Shown here: piece by piece, positions 1-48,031 of the stretch | How the letters are laid out: every line of letters begins with the position of its first letter | Position numbering within the stretch: the stretch's first letter is position 1 | Source: Dermatemys mawii | Lineage: Eukaryota; Chordata; Testudines; Dermatemydidae | Length of the DNA: 64,000 nucleotides | Assembly: GCA_007922305.1 (NCBI GenBank) | Contig: ML677386.1 | Span: 11,823,830 to 11,887,829, forward strand | Direction: 5' to 3' | Position numbers and translations under genes: made by a program | The notes under the pieces: generated by a model | What the model was told of the DNA's origin: nothing | Seen by the model: only the letters and a program-made list of their open reading frames with translations | The model's database searches: none

Positions 1-1503
1 GCCACAACAACTAAACCAAAATGTCAAAATTGCCAGCCAGCACCAGCCTAGCTTCCAGTTTTATTCACACACCTTTTTGCACACAAACATACCCATTACG
101 TGAACAGACAATCTGTGTGCATTAAAGGTACCTATGTATAACTGATGCTAACTTTCTGGAGGGCCTGCTGAAACCTTGACCCACAGTGTGCAAAACTTCT
201 ATAGTAAAACCATCGTATTTATATACGTGCTGTGGGAAGATAGAACAGAACTCAAAGAAATGTGCCTTGATGAGACTGCCACATCAATCACATGCAGAAT
301 GAGCCTAACACTGGGCTTGTTTCCTGTCCTGGCTGTGTTTGACTGGCTACTTGTTTTGGATGCATTAACAACTGTCTTGGTGTTTTTAGTTTTGGCATAT
401 CTGTTTCTCCTGCACACCTTCTTTTCTTTTCCCATCTATGCATCTTGTGTGGACTTCTTGAAGCTGGAAGAATGGTCTTGCTCTGAGTGCCCTTATTCAT
501 AGGCACAGGCCTGATCTTCTTGACTATGACAAGTTAGATGAGGTATTTCTGTAGCCGCAACACATATTTTTAACGACTGTGGCTTGTAGCTTTATCTTAC
601 AGTATGGGTGATGGATGTCTCCTAGCATCTCAGAATTCACTATAACTTTAAACAAATCTTCTCCCAAATCTTCAGAGCTTTGATCAGTCATTGATTTAAC
701 AACAAACATATCAATGGGGGGTGTCTATCACTCATCTGTAAGAAAAGTATCTCAAATTATTCAGTAGGTTTCACATAGATGTAGTCTAGTTTTTATATGT
801 ATTTCATCTCTGTAACATATTTTTTGTACATGCCATTAACCCATGTTGTATATACATGGTGTTGTATGTACATAGATATATACTCACAAATAAAGTTCCA
901 TAGATTTTAAATACTGGCCACATTTTAAGTGCCTTTTAATTGAAATGATGCAGCTGCTATACTCTACTAAATGAAATACACTTGATAGTAAAGTTAGAAA
1001 ATGCAGTTATTGTGTATAATAATATACAAATAAACCAAAATCTTTAGGCCAGGCAAAAGTAAACTGTTCTTCATAACATATTGTTTTTAAAATTGAGTGA
1101 TTAGTATGGTATATATTTGCTAGGAAAGGTACCACTGGGAAAACTACTTATGTTTTGGAAACACATGCATAATATACAGAAAATTAAATACTTCATACTC
1201 AGAAGATTTGTGAAGTGCAGACTTCTGTGAAACTTGGAATAATCACTGTCAGTTAAATATCACTATTTTCACTGATTTAACAAAAAAAAGAAAAACAATA
1301 AGCCCACTTGAGACATCAAGAGCCCTCTCTTGGATAGCAGTTCTATCCCAGCGTGAGACCCGGATGCTGCCTCTGGAAGGAATAGATCTATCTACTGGGA
1401 GAACCTGTGTCTCTTCTAAAGACAAGGTCTTCCACCAGTAATGGCATTTTCAGAAACCAAGACCTCTCACAAAGAGTGTTTTCGCCCTAATGTGAAACAC
1501 TGA

Positions 1504-1800
1504 GGGTATGACTACACTGCAAAGTAAAACTTGCAGCATTGAGTCACAGAGGCTGGGTCAGTTGACTTGGTCCCACAGGGCTTAGGCAGTAGGGCTAAAA
1601 ATAGATATTTCTGCTTGGGCTGGAGCCAGGGCTCTGAAACCTGGTGAGAGGAAGGGTCTCAGAGCCCATGCTCCAATCTACGTGGGAACATCTAGACAGC
1701 TCTTTTTAGCCCTGCAGTCTGAGCCCCATTGACCTGAGTCAGTTGATCCAGGTTCTGAGACTTGGTGCCACCAGTTTTTCTTTGCAGTGTAGACATACCC
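1504..1800. mobile_element. Harbinger-like MITE (297 bp)
   Basis: The termini are inverted repeats: GGGTATGACTACACTGC at the left and GCAGTGTAGACATACCC at the right. Flanking trinucleotides tga (1501-1503) and taa (1801-1803) fit a TNA-type target duplication of the PIF/Harbinger class. The interior contains paired copies of a 'gggctggagccagggctctg'-like segment. It is non-coding. The class assignment rests on TIR and target-site length only. A related copy lies near 16135-16366. Confidence 0.7.
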
Positions 1801-2398
1801 TAAGACTCCAATATGAGATATCAAGGCAGCCTAAGGAGCACATTCCCCTAATTTGAGACACCAAGCCCAACAGTAATCATGATTTATAATGTGAGACATT
1901 GAACGTATGCTTTTGATTTGGGGTTCACTTATTGTTCCCCTTCTTTTTTCTTCAAAAAGCAAAAACGAAACCATTGGCTTGATCCGTAGGAGCTGTAGGT
2001 TCTCAGCACCCCTGAAAGCCCCATTATGTGTACATGCACAGTAAAAACAAGTCACATCCAAACCAAGATCTAAAGGTGTTGCTCATTCTGAAGAGTAGCT
2101 TAAATTGCAGTAGGGTTCCTGTTCCTGAAGTGGCTTCTCTGTGCATTTCTGAGACTAGTTCTTGTTTTTCTGTGCTTGTTCATCATTCTGTGTGAGCTTG
2201 ACCAGTAGTTAGCTTATGTCTCTGTGCTATTCTGCATATATGTTGGATTTTCATCATAGCATACGTGTATATTGAATACATAACATTTGTGTCCTTGCAG
2301 AACAAATTAACAATGGATACCTATTCGTATCTCACGGCTTATTAATGTTTTCTCTTGAAAAGACAGAAACAGATTATATATATACACGTGCATGTGTA

Positions 2399-2420
2399 TC
2401 ACACACACACTCACTCACAC
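2399..2420. repeat. CA-rich microsatellite
   Basis: A short run of CA dinucleotides with interspersed TCAC units lies just upstream of the hAT-like element. Confidence 0.7.
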
Positions 2421-2427
2421 TTGATAT

Positions 2428-2797
2428 CAGGGTTTCTCAAATTTCCTTGCACTGTGACCCGCTTCTGAGAACAAAAATTACTACAACACCCCAAGATGGG
2501 GAACCAAAGCCTGAGCCCACCTAACTCCCACTACCCCAGGTGTGTGTGTTGCGGGGCAAAGCCCGACCACCACCTCCTTGGTGGGGAGGTGGAAAAGCCA
2601 AGGCAGTGGGCATGTAACCTCAGCCCCGACACCCACACCTGATGCCCTTGGGCATCAGCTTTGGCCCAGGGCAGTGGAATTCAGGTTTCATCTTCAACCC
2701 CAGGCCCCAGCAAGTCTATGCCAGCCCTGGCATCCCCATTAAAATGGGGTCCTGACCTACTTTGGGGTTCTGACCCACAGTTTGAGAACTACTAATC
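2428..2797. mobile_element. hAT-like non-autonomous element
   Basis: It begins CAGGGTTTCTCAAA and ends with the inverse TTTGAGAACTACT, the common hAT-type 'ttctcaaact' terminus. The interior is GC-richer than the intron and repeats 'ctgaccc' phrases near both ends. A clear 8-bp target duplication is not visible, so the exact right boundary is uncertain. Confidence 0.6.
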
Positions 2798-2970
2798 TAG
2801 ATCTATGAGCTCAGCTTTTTGGAAAACACTAATTAAGACTCACTTCCAGTGAGGAAAATCTATGTTTTTGGATCAGGCAGAATAACCGTCAGTATACATA
2901 CTGTACCCTTCTTCTTGCTATGAGAAAAACGTCTGGTGTTTAACTGGTTCTGATTTTTGCTTTCATGCAG

Positions 2971-39092
<36,122 letters not shown>

Positions 39093-40332
39093 TTCAGTAA
39101 TTGGCGGTACTCATTGTATGTGCTGGAAAAAAACAACCCCCCTGATTTCTCAGTTTCCTTCTTGAAAGCTTTGACAAAATGATTTTAAAATTATTTTTAC
39201 AAATATAGTAGGTACATTCAGTGTCGAACATTAGAAATGCAAATAACTAGCATATATTTCAGTGTGCAGCACCAGTAGGTATCTGCATTAATGGTATTAG
39301 TTTATCTGGCCTATATATTATTAAAACGTATTTCAAAGAAAAGGTGAATCACTAATTTAAAAAAATAAATAAATTTGAGACCTATTCAGATAAAAGAAAC
39401 TAAAGCTTGTGAAAATAAAAACTATTAAGACTAACAAAATATTTTGCCATCTTCAAAAATTCTTCATCCCATATATGCTGTTTTTACCATGTTCATAGAA
39501 CATACCATGCTCATACCATGTTAGAAGTCATACTTTTTTCTTTCATATAAAAATATTACTTTACAGATTTAATGGTTTTATATGCTTCCACAGGTGGAGC
39601 TTAATAAAATAAAAAATGCAACTTTTCTAAGAAGAAAAATACCCATCAAGTAAAATACTTAACCATTAAAATAATCCCAAACTGTATTTTTATTTTTAAA
39701 GGTGGTTTTCTATTAACACAGAACTGTAACATCAGAAGTATAATGCTGCAAACTCATAATAATTATAATCCTAATATCTTGTAATAAATCACAAGCAGTA
39801 CTTTTCCTTTTAAGCCTTTTACTTTGCAGCTGAGAGAGCACAACTTTCACAATCAGGAAATAGTAAGGAAGCTAATTCATGTAAATTGTATTATTTTGAA
39901 ACCCTCAGTCATGTCTATTTTGAACAGATTCTTTGTTTCCCACTGTGTTGAAGCCAGTTCTTTGGGGTTTGTTTTTTTTTGGTGAACAATGTGTATCATC
40001 CCATGTGATGCAAAATCCTATCTGAACTAGCTGAGTATGGTTGTGTTGCAGTTTTAACTGTGTCACATACAGAATTCAGATTATAGTTTGTCTTCACTTC
40101 TGTTGAATGGCAGTTCTGCTACCATATGCTAGTTTGTTTTACTGGAGTCGTTTCCATCTTGACAACCTCTAGAGAAGTAAAGCAATCACTTTTTCACTTA
40201 AATCCTAACTGACACTGAAAAATGCTATGTAACCAAACAAAACATTCACAAATGGTGAAGTTCTGAAGTGTACAATCCAGTGCTACTAAAGCAATGATGT
40301 GCCTACTAAATAAACTCTGCTTTTCAAAACTT
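39093..40332 (+). other. ACTN2: ACTN2 3' UTR (probable extent)
   Basis: The sequence after the stop is AT-rich and free of repeats to about 40.5 kb. Candidate AATAAA polyadenylation signals lie at 39364-39369, 39368-39373, 39603-39608, 39783-39788 and 40309-40314. The last is chosen as the main end because it gives a UTR of about 1.2 kb and is followed by GT-containing sequence. The true cleavage site is not determined by sequence alone. Confidence 0.6.
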
Positions 40333-40525
40333 CATGAGGGTTCAGTCATTGAGATTCACATAGCGTTTCCTCTAAAGAACCAGAAATATTTCTATACATT
40401 GAAGGAGGTTTAGATTTCTCCATTTGCTTAAAAGAGTAAACATTCCATGCATTATTCCAGTTGGAACAATGCACATAACATTGTTGGAGTCAATATCTTG
40501 GCTGGCAAACAAATTAGTTGGTAAG

Positions 40526-40690
40526 GGGCAGCTGTGATCTAGTGGTTTAAGGCCAGAGCTGGGAGTGCATAGAACTGGGTTCTGTTCCCTATTCTCTGTC
40601 TTGGGCAAATACCTTAACCTCTCGGTACCCTTATTTTTTTTCTCACTTGTAAAAGGTAGATGATGCTTATCCACCTTGATGAATTGCTTT
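40526..40690 (+). repeat. MIR SINE
   Basis: The sequence follows the MIR order: gatctagtggtttaaggccagagctgggag, actgggttctgttccctattctctg, cttgggcaaataccttaacctctcgg, then cacttgtaaaaggtagatgatg. Confidence 0.75.
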
Positions 40691-41225
40691 GAAACCTATA
40701 GATGAGAAGTGCTATGTAGGTGTTAAGAATGATCACATCTTGTAATACTTGGATTAATATGGAATTTCCCAGACCACTAGCCAAATGAATGCTCAGGAGT
40801 CAGGACAGCTGAATCCTGTTTAAAAGATCCATTAGAGTATATCTCATGTTCACTGTTACGTGTGAATGAACAGTGTGTCTGTAAACCAGTGAGCTTTCCA
40901 GGCATGGAAACAAAATCTCTGTTTTACAGAAACAAAGTTATATTGGACATTTTAATGCAAAGGCAGTTCAATGTGATTATAACTGGCACTTCCACAAGCT
41001 ACAAAATTCTTTACATGCAGCTGAGTGCTGCTCCAAAAAGCATGAAATTCTTCCCTATCTTTGAAAGCACTGAAACATTCGTTCTTTCATCTGAATCATA
41101 AGTGAGGCACAAAGCCATCAGCACCAGTAGGAAATAGCATTTGTAAAATAATTTTTGATCCATGGAGCAAGTCTGTAGTGTCCAAAGAAAACAGCAAGCA
41201 GAACTACCTTAGAGTATCTAGTACG

Positions 41226-42440
41226 TAAGAACATAAGAAAGGCAGTACGGGGTCAGACCAAAGGTCCATCTAGCCCAGTATCCTGTCTACCGTCAGTGGC
41301 CAATGCCAGGTGCCCCGGAGTGAGTGGACCTAACAGATAAAAATCAAGTGATCTCTCTCCTGCCATCCATCACCCGCCTCTGACAAACAGAGGCTAGGGA
41401 CACCATTCCTTACCCAGCCTGGCTAACAGCCATTAATGGACTTAACCTCCATGAATTTATTCAGTTCTCTTTTAAACCCTGTTATAGTCCTAGCCTTCAC
41501 AGCCTCCTCAGGCAAGGAGTTCCACTGTGTGCTGTGTGAAGAAGAACTTCCTTTTATTTGTTTTAAATCTGCTGCCCACTAATTTCAATGGGTAGCCCCT
41601 AGTTCTTCTATTATGGGAACAAGTAAATAACTTTTCCTTGTTCACTTTCTCCACGCCACTCATAATTTTATACACCTCTATCATATCCCCCCTTAGTCTC
41701 CTCTTTTCCAAGCTAAAAAGTCCTAGCCTCTTTAATCTCTCCTCATATGGGACCCTTTCCAATCCCCTAATCATTTTAGTTGCCCTTCTCTGAACCTTTT
41801 CTAATGCCAGTATATCCTTTTTGAAATGAGGAGACCACATTTGTACACAGTATTCAAGATGTGGGCGCACCATGGATTTGTATAAGGGCAATAAGATACT
41901 CTCCATCTTATTCTCTATCCCTTTTGTAATGATTCCTAACATCCTGCTTGCTTTTTTGACTGCCGCTGCACACTGCATGGACATCTTCAGAGAACTATCC
42001 ACGATGACTCCAAGATCTTTTTCCTGATTAGTTGTAGCTAAATTTGCCCCCATCATATTGTATGTATAGCTGGGGTTATTTTTTCCAAAATGCATTACTT
42101 TACATTTATCTACATTAAATTTTATTTGCCATTTTGTTGCCCAATCATTTAGTTTCATGAGATCTTTTTGAAGTTCTTCACAGTCTGCTTGGGTCTTAAC
42201 TATTTTGAGCAGTTTAGTATCATCTGCAAACTTTGCCACCTCACTGTTTACCCCTTCCTCCAAATCATTGATGAATAAGTTGAATAGGATTGGTCCTAGA
42301 ACTGACCTTGGGGAACACCACTAGTTACCCCTCTCCATTCTGAAAATTTACCATTTATTCCTACCCTTTGTTCCCTGTCTTTTAACCAGTTCTCAATCCA
42401 TGAAAGGATCTTCCCTCTTAGCCTACACAAGGAGAGATTT
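41226..42440 (-). mobile_element. CR1 LINE, reverse-transcriptase to 3' end, long open frame
   Basis: The minus strand reads FINDLEEGVNSEVAKFADDTKLL (given in part), with the FADD catalytic box. It goes on through RPHLEYCVQMWSPHFKKDI and YEERLKRLGLFSLEKRRLRG to a stop at 41508, about 250 codons without interruption. A one-base deletion near 42304-42310 breaks the frame at the conserved PQGS motif just upstream. The 3' end is at 41226-41240 (complement of taagaacataagaaag). It is 5'-truncated near 42440. Confidence 0.9.
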
Positions 42441-42934
42441 AATGCCCCATCCTAACCTACATAAAGATTGTATACTGTACTTGTCACCTTGCTGTTCCTT
42501 ACACTTAAAAAAAATAATATAAAGTTTCTCTCCCTGTCCATATGTTTATTTATTTACAGAAACCGAAGATAAATAATTGAGTTCTGTATTTTGTTCTGAA
42601 GGGAGAAAAATTCATGCTCTTTTTGATACTTTTTGGGAGTGAGTTCCAGAGTGGTGGGACAGTCAGTAAGCAGGTTCTGTCTGTTGTGCTCACAAGCCTT
42701 TACCTTTGTGCCTGACAGTTGCATTGTTCTCCTGAACCACTTCATTTACACTTGGGGCTGCTGGCTGAATTGGCATTTGCTGACTATGATGCTCTGATTA
42801 GATCCATCCCAGATTCCTAGGTTTAACAACCTGCAATATTCAACCCTAAAGGTCATGGATCATTATGACCAAAGTGGGGGCAAACACCCTAATGAGTTTT
42901 AAGATTGAGCTTGTTAAATTTGTGAATGGGATTA

Positions 42935-43016
42935 CATGATGGGTTGCCTGTGACAACAGGGGACTGGAGTCAATGACCCAGGAGGTCCCTTCCAGTCCTA
43001 TGTTCCTACATTAAAG
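42935..43016 (+). mobile_element. CR1 LINE 3' end fragment
   Basis: It contains 'gggactggagtcaatgacccaggaggtcccttccagtcctatgttccta', the typical CR1 tail. Confidence 0.75.
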
Positions 43017-43844
43017 TGGGATACGATAGAGCAGAACCAGTCTTCCAGTCTGTAGTGGGTGCTAGAGGATGTTTTTAACATGCATGGATATTGTGAATTA
43101 GTGAGGAGTCAAGAGAGATGCCAAGGCTGCAGACTGTCTTAACAATTGTAGGGCAGGGTCCCTCGATGGAGGTGATGTTATGAGGATGGCCAATTATTTG
43201 AAGCATATCCCTCTTCCAGCAGCATTGCCTCCATTTGTCCTCGTTCATTTTCAGCCAACTATTCTTCAGCCAGGTGCTGACAGCAGCCCAGCACTGGGGT
43301 ATTTAGGAGACAGAAATATCAGCTTTTGATGTTAACAAAATGCAGAGCTGATGTTGTCTGCCTATCCTCTTTAATAGGGAATCCAGAAGCTCACATTTTC
43401 TTGTTCACTGGCCACAAAAGGGCTGGATAAGAGATGCCGGTAGTGATTAGTGGCTTGTATTTCAGTTAGAATTTGCAGGACTTTGTGTTGTTCCAAACCT
43501 TTGGAGAGATCGTATTGTGTTATTGATTACATACTCAGCTCACTCCTCGTGTCTGCACAGACCATCCCACGTACAGGTGATGTAATGAAGAAGGGAGATA
43601 ATTCCTCAGAGCAGTTGATTTTGGAAGGTAAGTGGAGGCATTCTGGATTATCACAAAGTTTGTAGTTCAGAATAATTCTATGGGGCATAACTTTGCTGCT
43701 GCTACTATGGAATCAGTGGTCTAAGCATATGCACTTATGAGCTCACTTCCCACATTGGTGACAATGCTTCTCCATGAGCTTTTAATATCAGCCCTGACAA
43801 TAAGTAGACTTAATAAATAAGGGACATCCATAGAGGAAGAAGAG

Positions 43845-43935
43845 CACAGTGTGTCTCGAAAACTTGTCTCTCTCACCGACAGAAGTTGGTCCAAGAAAAT
43901 ATATATTACCTCACCCACTTTGTCTCTCTGTTGTC
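43845..43935. repeat. Sauropsid-type interspersed repeat
   Basis: It contains 'aaaacttgtctctctcaccgacagaagttggtccaagaaaatatatattacctcacccac', a phrase I recognise as a dispersed repeat in turtle and other sauropsid DNA. The family is unnamed here. Confidence 0.55.
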
Positions 43936-44384
43936 CTTTGAGAATGTCTCACAGAAGTACAGATCCCTGTCCAGGCTGCTAGGGGTAATTCATTTTATTC
44001 TTCTCTAACCCGTAAGGTAGATTTGTTTTTCTTTTCTTCTCAATCCCATTTTTCTCACAGCTCTGCCTCCACTGTCTGTTGCCTCCTCACTCTCTTGGTT
44101 TACCCCTACCCTATTTGCCTGTCCTAACCAGCTTCACACATGAGGCAACTTTTAGAAGTAACAGGAGATTGTGGCCATTAAGGAGTGAAGAAAACACTCC
44201 ACACAATCACTACAGCTATTTCTGTACTCATGAACAATTTTCAAGAAGAGTTTAAAATGAGGAGACCTGGAACATTAAGCCTTAGAACAAGCCAAATGAA
44301 GAATACAAGCTCAAAGTCTTCATAGAGGAAACGAAGGCTTCTATAAAACACTCTTTCCCAATATACTCCTCTATAAGATATAGT

Positions 44385-44709
44385 CTGGGTGAAAGTAATT
44401 TAAAGGACTTGCTGGTATGTAGGGCAGCCGAGGTCCTGGGCAAGGTCGGGGGGTGTCTCTGGGCCCCCGGAAGGGGCGGGGCTGGGGCCAGATTCCCCCA
44501 GCCAGCCCTCCAGCGCTGCCCAGCTCTTGACGCCTGGGGCTCTGGCGGCAATTTAAAGGGTCTGGGGCTACATCCAGGAGCCCCAGGTCCTTTTAAATCG
44601 CCAGGTCCCGAGGCATCTGCCCCTTTCACCTCGCCCCGTCAGCGGCCCTGCTGGTATGGCATTTAACATCAGCTGTATACTGGCCCATACTGGCTTACAT
44701 TCACCTCTG
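44385..44709. mobile_element. GC-rich hAT MITE with 8-bp target-site duplication
   Basis: The left end ctgggtgaaagtaa and right end ttacattcacctctg are inverted with one gap and one mismatch. The flanks gatatagt (44377-44384) and gatataat (44710-44717) match at 7 of 8. The interior is GC-rich with 'ttaaagggtctgg' and 'cttttaaatcgcc' as a further inverted pair. Confidence 0.75.
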
Positions 44710-44883
44710 GATATAATGCAAGATTGCACATCTGTGGAACATAAGGACACAAAAGAAGAAATCAAAATAAGGCCCTGGTCTTGCAAGATGTTCCACACAA
44801 GCTGATGCGTTCTTCCCACACAGAACAGGTTACAGGGTCTGGTCCAAAAACTGCTGGTCAGTCAAGGAAAACCATGTTAATTG

Positions 44884-45170
44884 AGAAGGTAGTGTGGTCT
44901 AATGTACACAGTCTAATGGACTGAGAGTGAGTAGAAACTCTATTCTAAGCTCAAGACTACCACGAACATGCTGTGTGACCGCGGGCAAATCCCTTTACCT
45001 TTCTGTGCCTCTGTTTCCCTCTGCCTTGTCTAGTCACATTGTAAGCTGTTCAGGGCAGATATTGTCACTCTCCCATTTTCAGTTTTTATAGTGCCTAGTC
45101 CCAAGGGGCTCCAATCTCAGTTGGCCTCTAAATGCTACTGTAGTACAAATTTATAAATAACAAACTGAAA
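44884..45170 (+). repeat. MIR/CORE-SINE, near full length
   Basis: It has the core (catgctgtgtgaccgcgggcaaatccctttacc), the 'tctgtgcctctgtttccc' box, 'cattgtaagctgttcagggca' and an AT-rich tail 'gtacaaatttataaataac'. Confidence 0.78.
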
Positions 45171-45775
45171 CCCAGACAATGTCAGTGGTGCCAACTCTTG
45201 TGATATTTGCTGTGTTCTTTAAAAAAATACACAGCTTCTAGAATCATGAAATTATCAGAGAATTTCAGCTTTCATCAAACAAAACAAAACAACATACACA
45301 AAAACCAAACCCAAAATAAGTTTCTAGCCTACGTGGTTGAAGAGAAAAGCCTGAAAACACAAAGCCTAAATGCCCACAAAAAACAATTAAGAAGATAAAA
45401 ACAAACAAAACACCCTCATGATTTTTAAACAGATATTGGTTTGACTTATTATTTTGGAAAGTGTGGGGCTGACAAGTCAGAACACTTCAGTATTTAATCC
45501 AGTTCTTCATGTCCTATGTCAGCAGCTGCCTACTAATATGTATTCTACACAACAGAGGGCATTAGTAGGTACACACTAGTCACCAGTACATGTATGATGA
45601 TTTCTTTTCCTTAAATAGATTTTCCTTAGAAGTAGTTACATTTGCATTTTTTTTAAACAAAATAGTCTCACCTCCACCCATGTTGTTATTCCTCTCAGCA
45701 AGAATGTAAATTCAAAAGACAGAAATTCCAAGCAGAAAAGAAAAGGGAAATCTAGCTGGTTTCAAGAAACACCTG

Positions 45776-45858
45776 CCCTGACTTTCAGGAGTGCTGAGCA
45801 CTGTTACTCCAATTAACTTCATGGATGCTCAGCACTTCTGAAAATCAGACAATTAGAC
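45776..45858. repeat. Palindromic repeat (tttcaggagtgctgagca … tgctcagcacttctgaaa)
   Basis: The arms are nearly perfect complements over 18 bp, with centre 'ctccaattaacttcatgga'. This is another short hairpin family. Confidence 0.75.
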
Positions 45859-45876
45859 CTAGTTTTAAAAACCGGG

Positions 45877-46439
45877 TGTGACAAAGCCAGGCCAGAGTAC
45901 TGCAGGAGGGTCTGGGAAAACAGATATGATAGTCCTAAAATGCTAAAGGCCCTTTTTTCTACAAGCTGGGAAGGGGTTACTTGAGGTCAGTTAGGAACAC
46001 CTGAGTCCAATTAAAGGCTGCCTGAAACCTGTTAAAATCTCTCCTGGGGGAGGCAGGGAGATAAACTGCTGTAAGGCTGGAGACAGCAGGCAGAGAGGTT
46101 ACTCTAGTGTGAGACACTGTGCTGTTCTCTATAGGGGATACACCTAAACCCAGTGCTTGGGGCCTACAATAGGACACCTGTCCCAGTGAGGGGGCTAGGG
46201 AAAGGTATTCCCTTTTTGTTTTAGTACATTATAGACTTTTCCTCTTTGTTTGTCAGAGGAGCATTCTTCAGGTCTGCCCTGAGGCCTCCCAGGAAGGCCT
46301 TGAGAAACAAACCCCAAGGAGGGAGGACAGACATGCTTGTTGGGGGAGGGAGGGAGGAGAAGGACTGATTTACCCCAGGACCTGTCTGTGCCAGCAGAGG
46401 GAGCGCCAAGTCTGGTGAGGCAGAAGGGGTGCCTTGCCA
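45877..46439 (+). mobile_element. Probable solo LTR
   Basis: The segment starts TGTGACAAAG and ends CCTTGCCA (TG…CA) and is flanked by ccggg (45872-45876) and tcggg (46440-46444), a 4-of-5 target-site match. It is 563 bp, GC-richer than its surroundings, with no coding content. The termini are weaker evidence than for the element at 5956-6657. Confidence 0.5.
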
Positions 46440-46564
46440 TCGGGGTTCAGGTGTCCATCTTCCATTAATTTCAAGGAGAGTAAATAACCTCAATACCTTT
46501 GTGGATTTGGGCTTACATGTCTAATTTTATACTCCATACATACAGCTTTAGGCATCTAAATCAG

Positions 46565-47353
46565 CAGTCTGAGTAGGAAATATTTATTCTCCGTGGAACA
46601 ATCACTGGGCCAGAGTGAGTGTGAGAACAACACTTTAGTCCAGTTGTTTGGGCACACCAGGGAAGTAGAAGACCCTGGGTCCAGGTCCTCTGCTCCAATA
46701 AACTTTTCATTATTAATCCACAGTGGGCCAGCTTTCCCAGGAGAGACTGAGACAAACCTATGCTAGGATAGCTCAGTAGTTAGACTAGGCAGCTGGGAAA
46801 CCCCCATTCAGAGCCTTACTCCCCCTCTGAAAGGGAAGGGGGAATTGAAGGTAGGTCTCCCACATCCCAAGCAAGTGCTCTAAATGCTGGCCTAAACGTT
46901 TATAAAGTGGATGCTGGCCATGGCACTTCCTCGTCTGGCTGTTTTGAGTAGAGTGAGACAGGCACCTAACTCATACCCTCACAAAGAGATTTAGGTGCTG
47001 AAGGTGCCTTGCTCCAGGCAGCAGGTTCCTATTCATGGCTGTCTAAGCTGACATGGATACTTCCCTGCAGCCAGGACATAGGTACCTATCTCAGAGAGAG
47101 AGAGGAGGGGCTTAGCACATGCCACTGTCATCTCTCACTGGTTAGTTTAGGTGGCTTCCCTCTTAGCATGTTGGTTTTTGTGGTTTCTGTTGTTAGGTGC
47201 CTCAGTCTTTCCCCATTCATTGTATATGGAACTTAGGAGCCTAACTCAGGCTTTGTGGATTGCAGTATTGTTCCTTGATTTTCTAAGTGCCTAAAAGTTA
47301 GACATTGTGATACTTGGTGTTGCAGTGCCTAAGTCCCTTTGTAGATCCCACCC
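46565..47353. repeat. Composite repeat with three tRNA-like modules, copy 2
   Basis: It has the same plan as 20050-20780: 'agtccagttgtttgggca … gaccctgggtcc' (+), 'tagctcagtagttaga' (+), then a reversed module (ggggaattgaaggtag … cacatcccaagcaagtgctcta), a body with 'aggtgcc' boxes and the shared end 'ctttgtagatcccaccc'. A 3' fragment also occurs at about 49085-49170. Confidence 0.65.
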
Positions 47354-48031
47354 AATGTGTTTCTGCCAATGTCCATCTTAGAATAGGAAATGTTAACATC
47401 TTAGCTGTCACAGTTCCATTCATGTCAGTTTAATATTCATTTCACTTAAAAATCATTTTCACAACTATGAGGACTAAAATTTTTAATTCTTAAAACACAT
47501 TCTGACTACAGGATCTATGCTGCGTACAAAGGGCAAGCACAACATAACAATCATTAACAGGGAATGACTCCATAATCAACAAAACTGTACAAAGCAGTGC
47601 TAACTCTTACAAAACAGCATGCCAAGATCTGTGGGTCAGAAATCAGATTAGTTTTTGCTCTTCTCTCAGAATTCAAGCTGTATGTTTTTGAAAGCATAGC
47701 TTAGATCGACTTTTCCCTGTAGTATAGACACGGACTTAGTTTGCTTCAAAGACTGACTAGTTTAATTTTTTCCCTTGTTAAAGCTAAGCTGTTTCTGGAA
47801 GGGGAAAAAGCTGAAACCAAGTGCAAACATATTTGAAATACTAGAAATCAAATTTATTTAAATGATTTTAATCCTTTTGCAGCTAAAATACTTACGTGGA
47901 TTTAAAATTTCATCTTGATGCAATTAGAAAGTTTAGTTTTTCAATCTCACAAAATTTCCAGTCTTCTGCAGAAACCAGGGTCCTGTACATGCTGACAGAT
48001 GCCTGCACAAATGTTACAAAACTATATTGTA

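Larger units (their letters stand above)
1..2970 (+). other. ACTN2: ACTN2 intron 6 (3' part)
   Basis: No exon is visible here; in particular the conserved exon 6 (CH2, ending …SKLNK in relatives) is not found, so it lies upstream. The stretch holds a Harbinger-like MITE (1504-1800), a short CA-rich microsatellite (about 2399-2420) and a hAT-like element (about 2428-2797). The first 1.5 kb looks like plain unique AT-rich intron. The acceptor is tttcatgcag before 2971. Confidence 0.85.

Noticed and set aside
1..2970. ACTN2 exon 6 expected upstream of exon 7
   Set aside because: No segment encoding the conserved end of exon 6 was found, so intron 6 extends beyond the window start.
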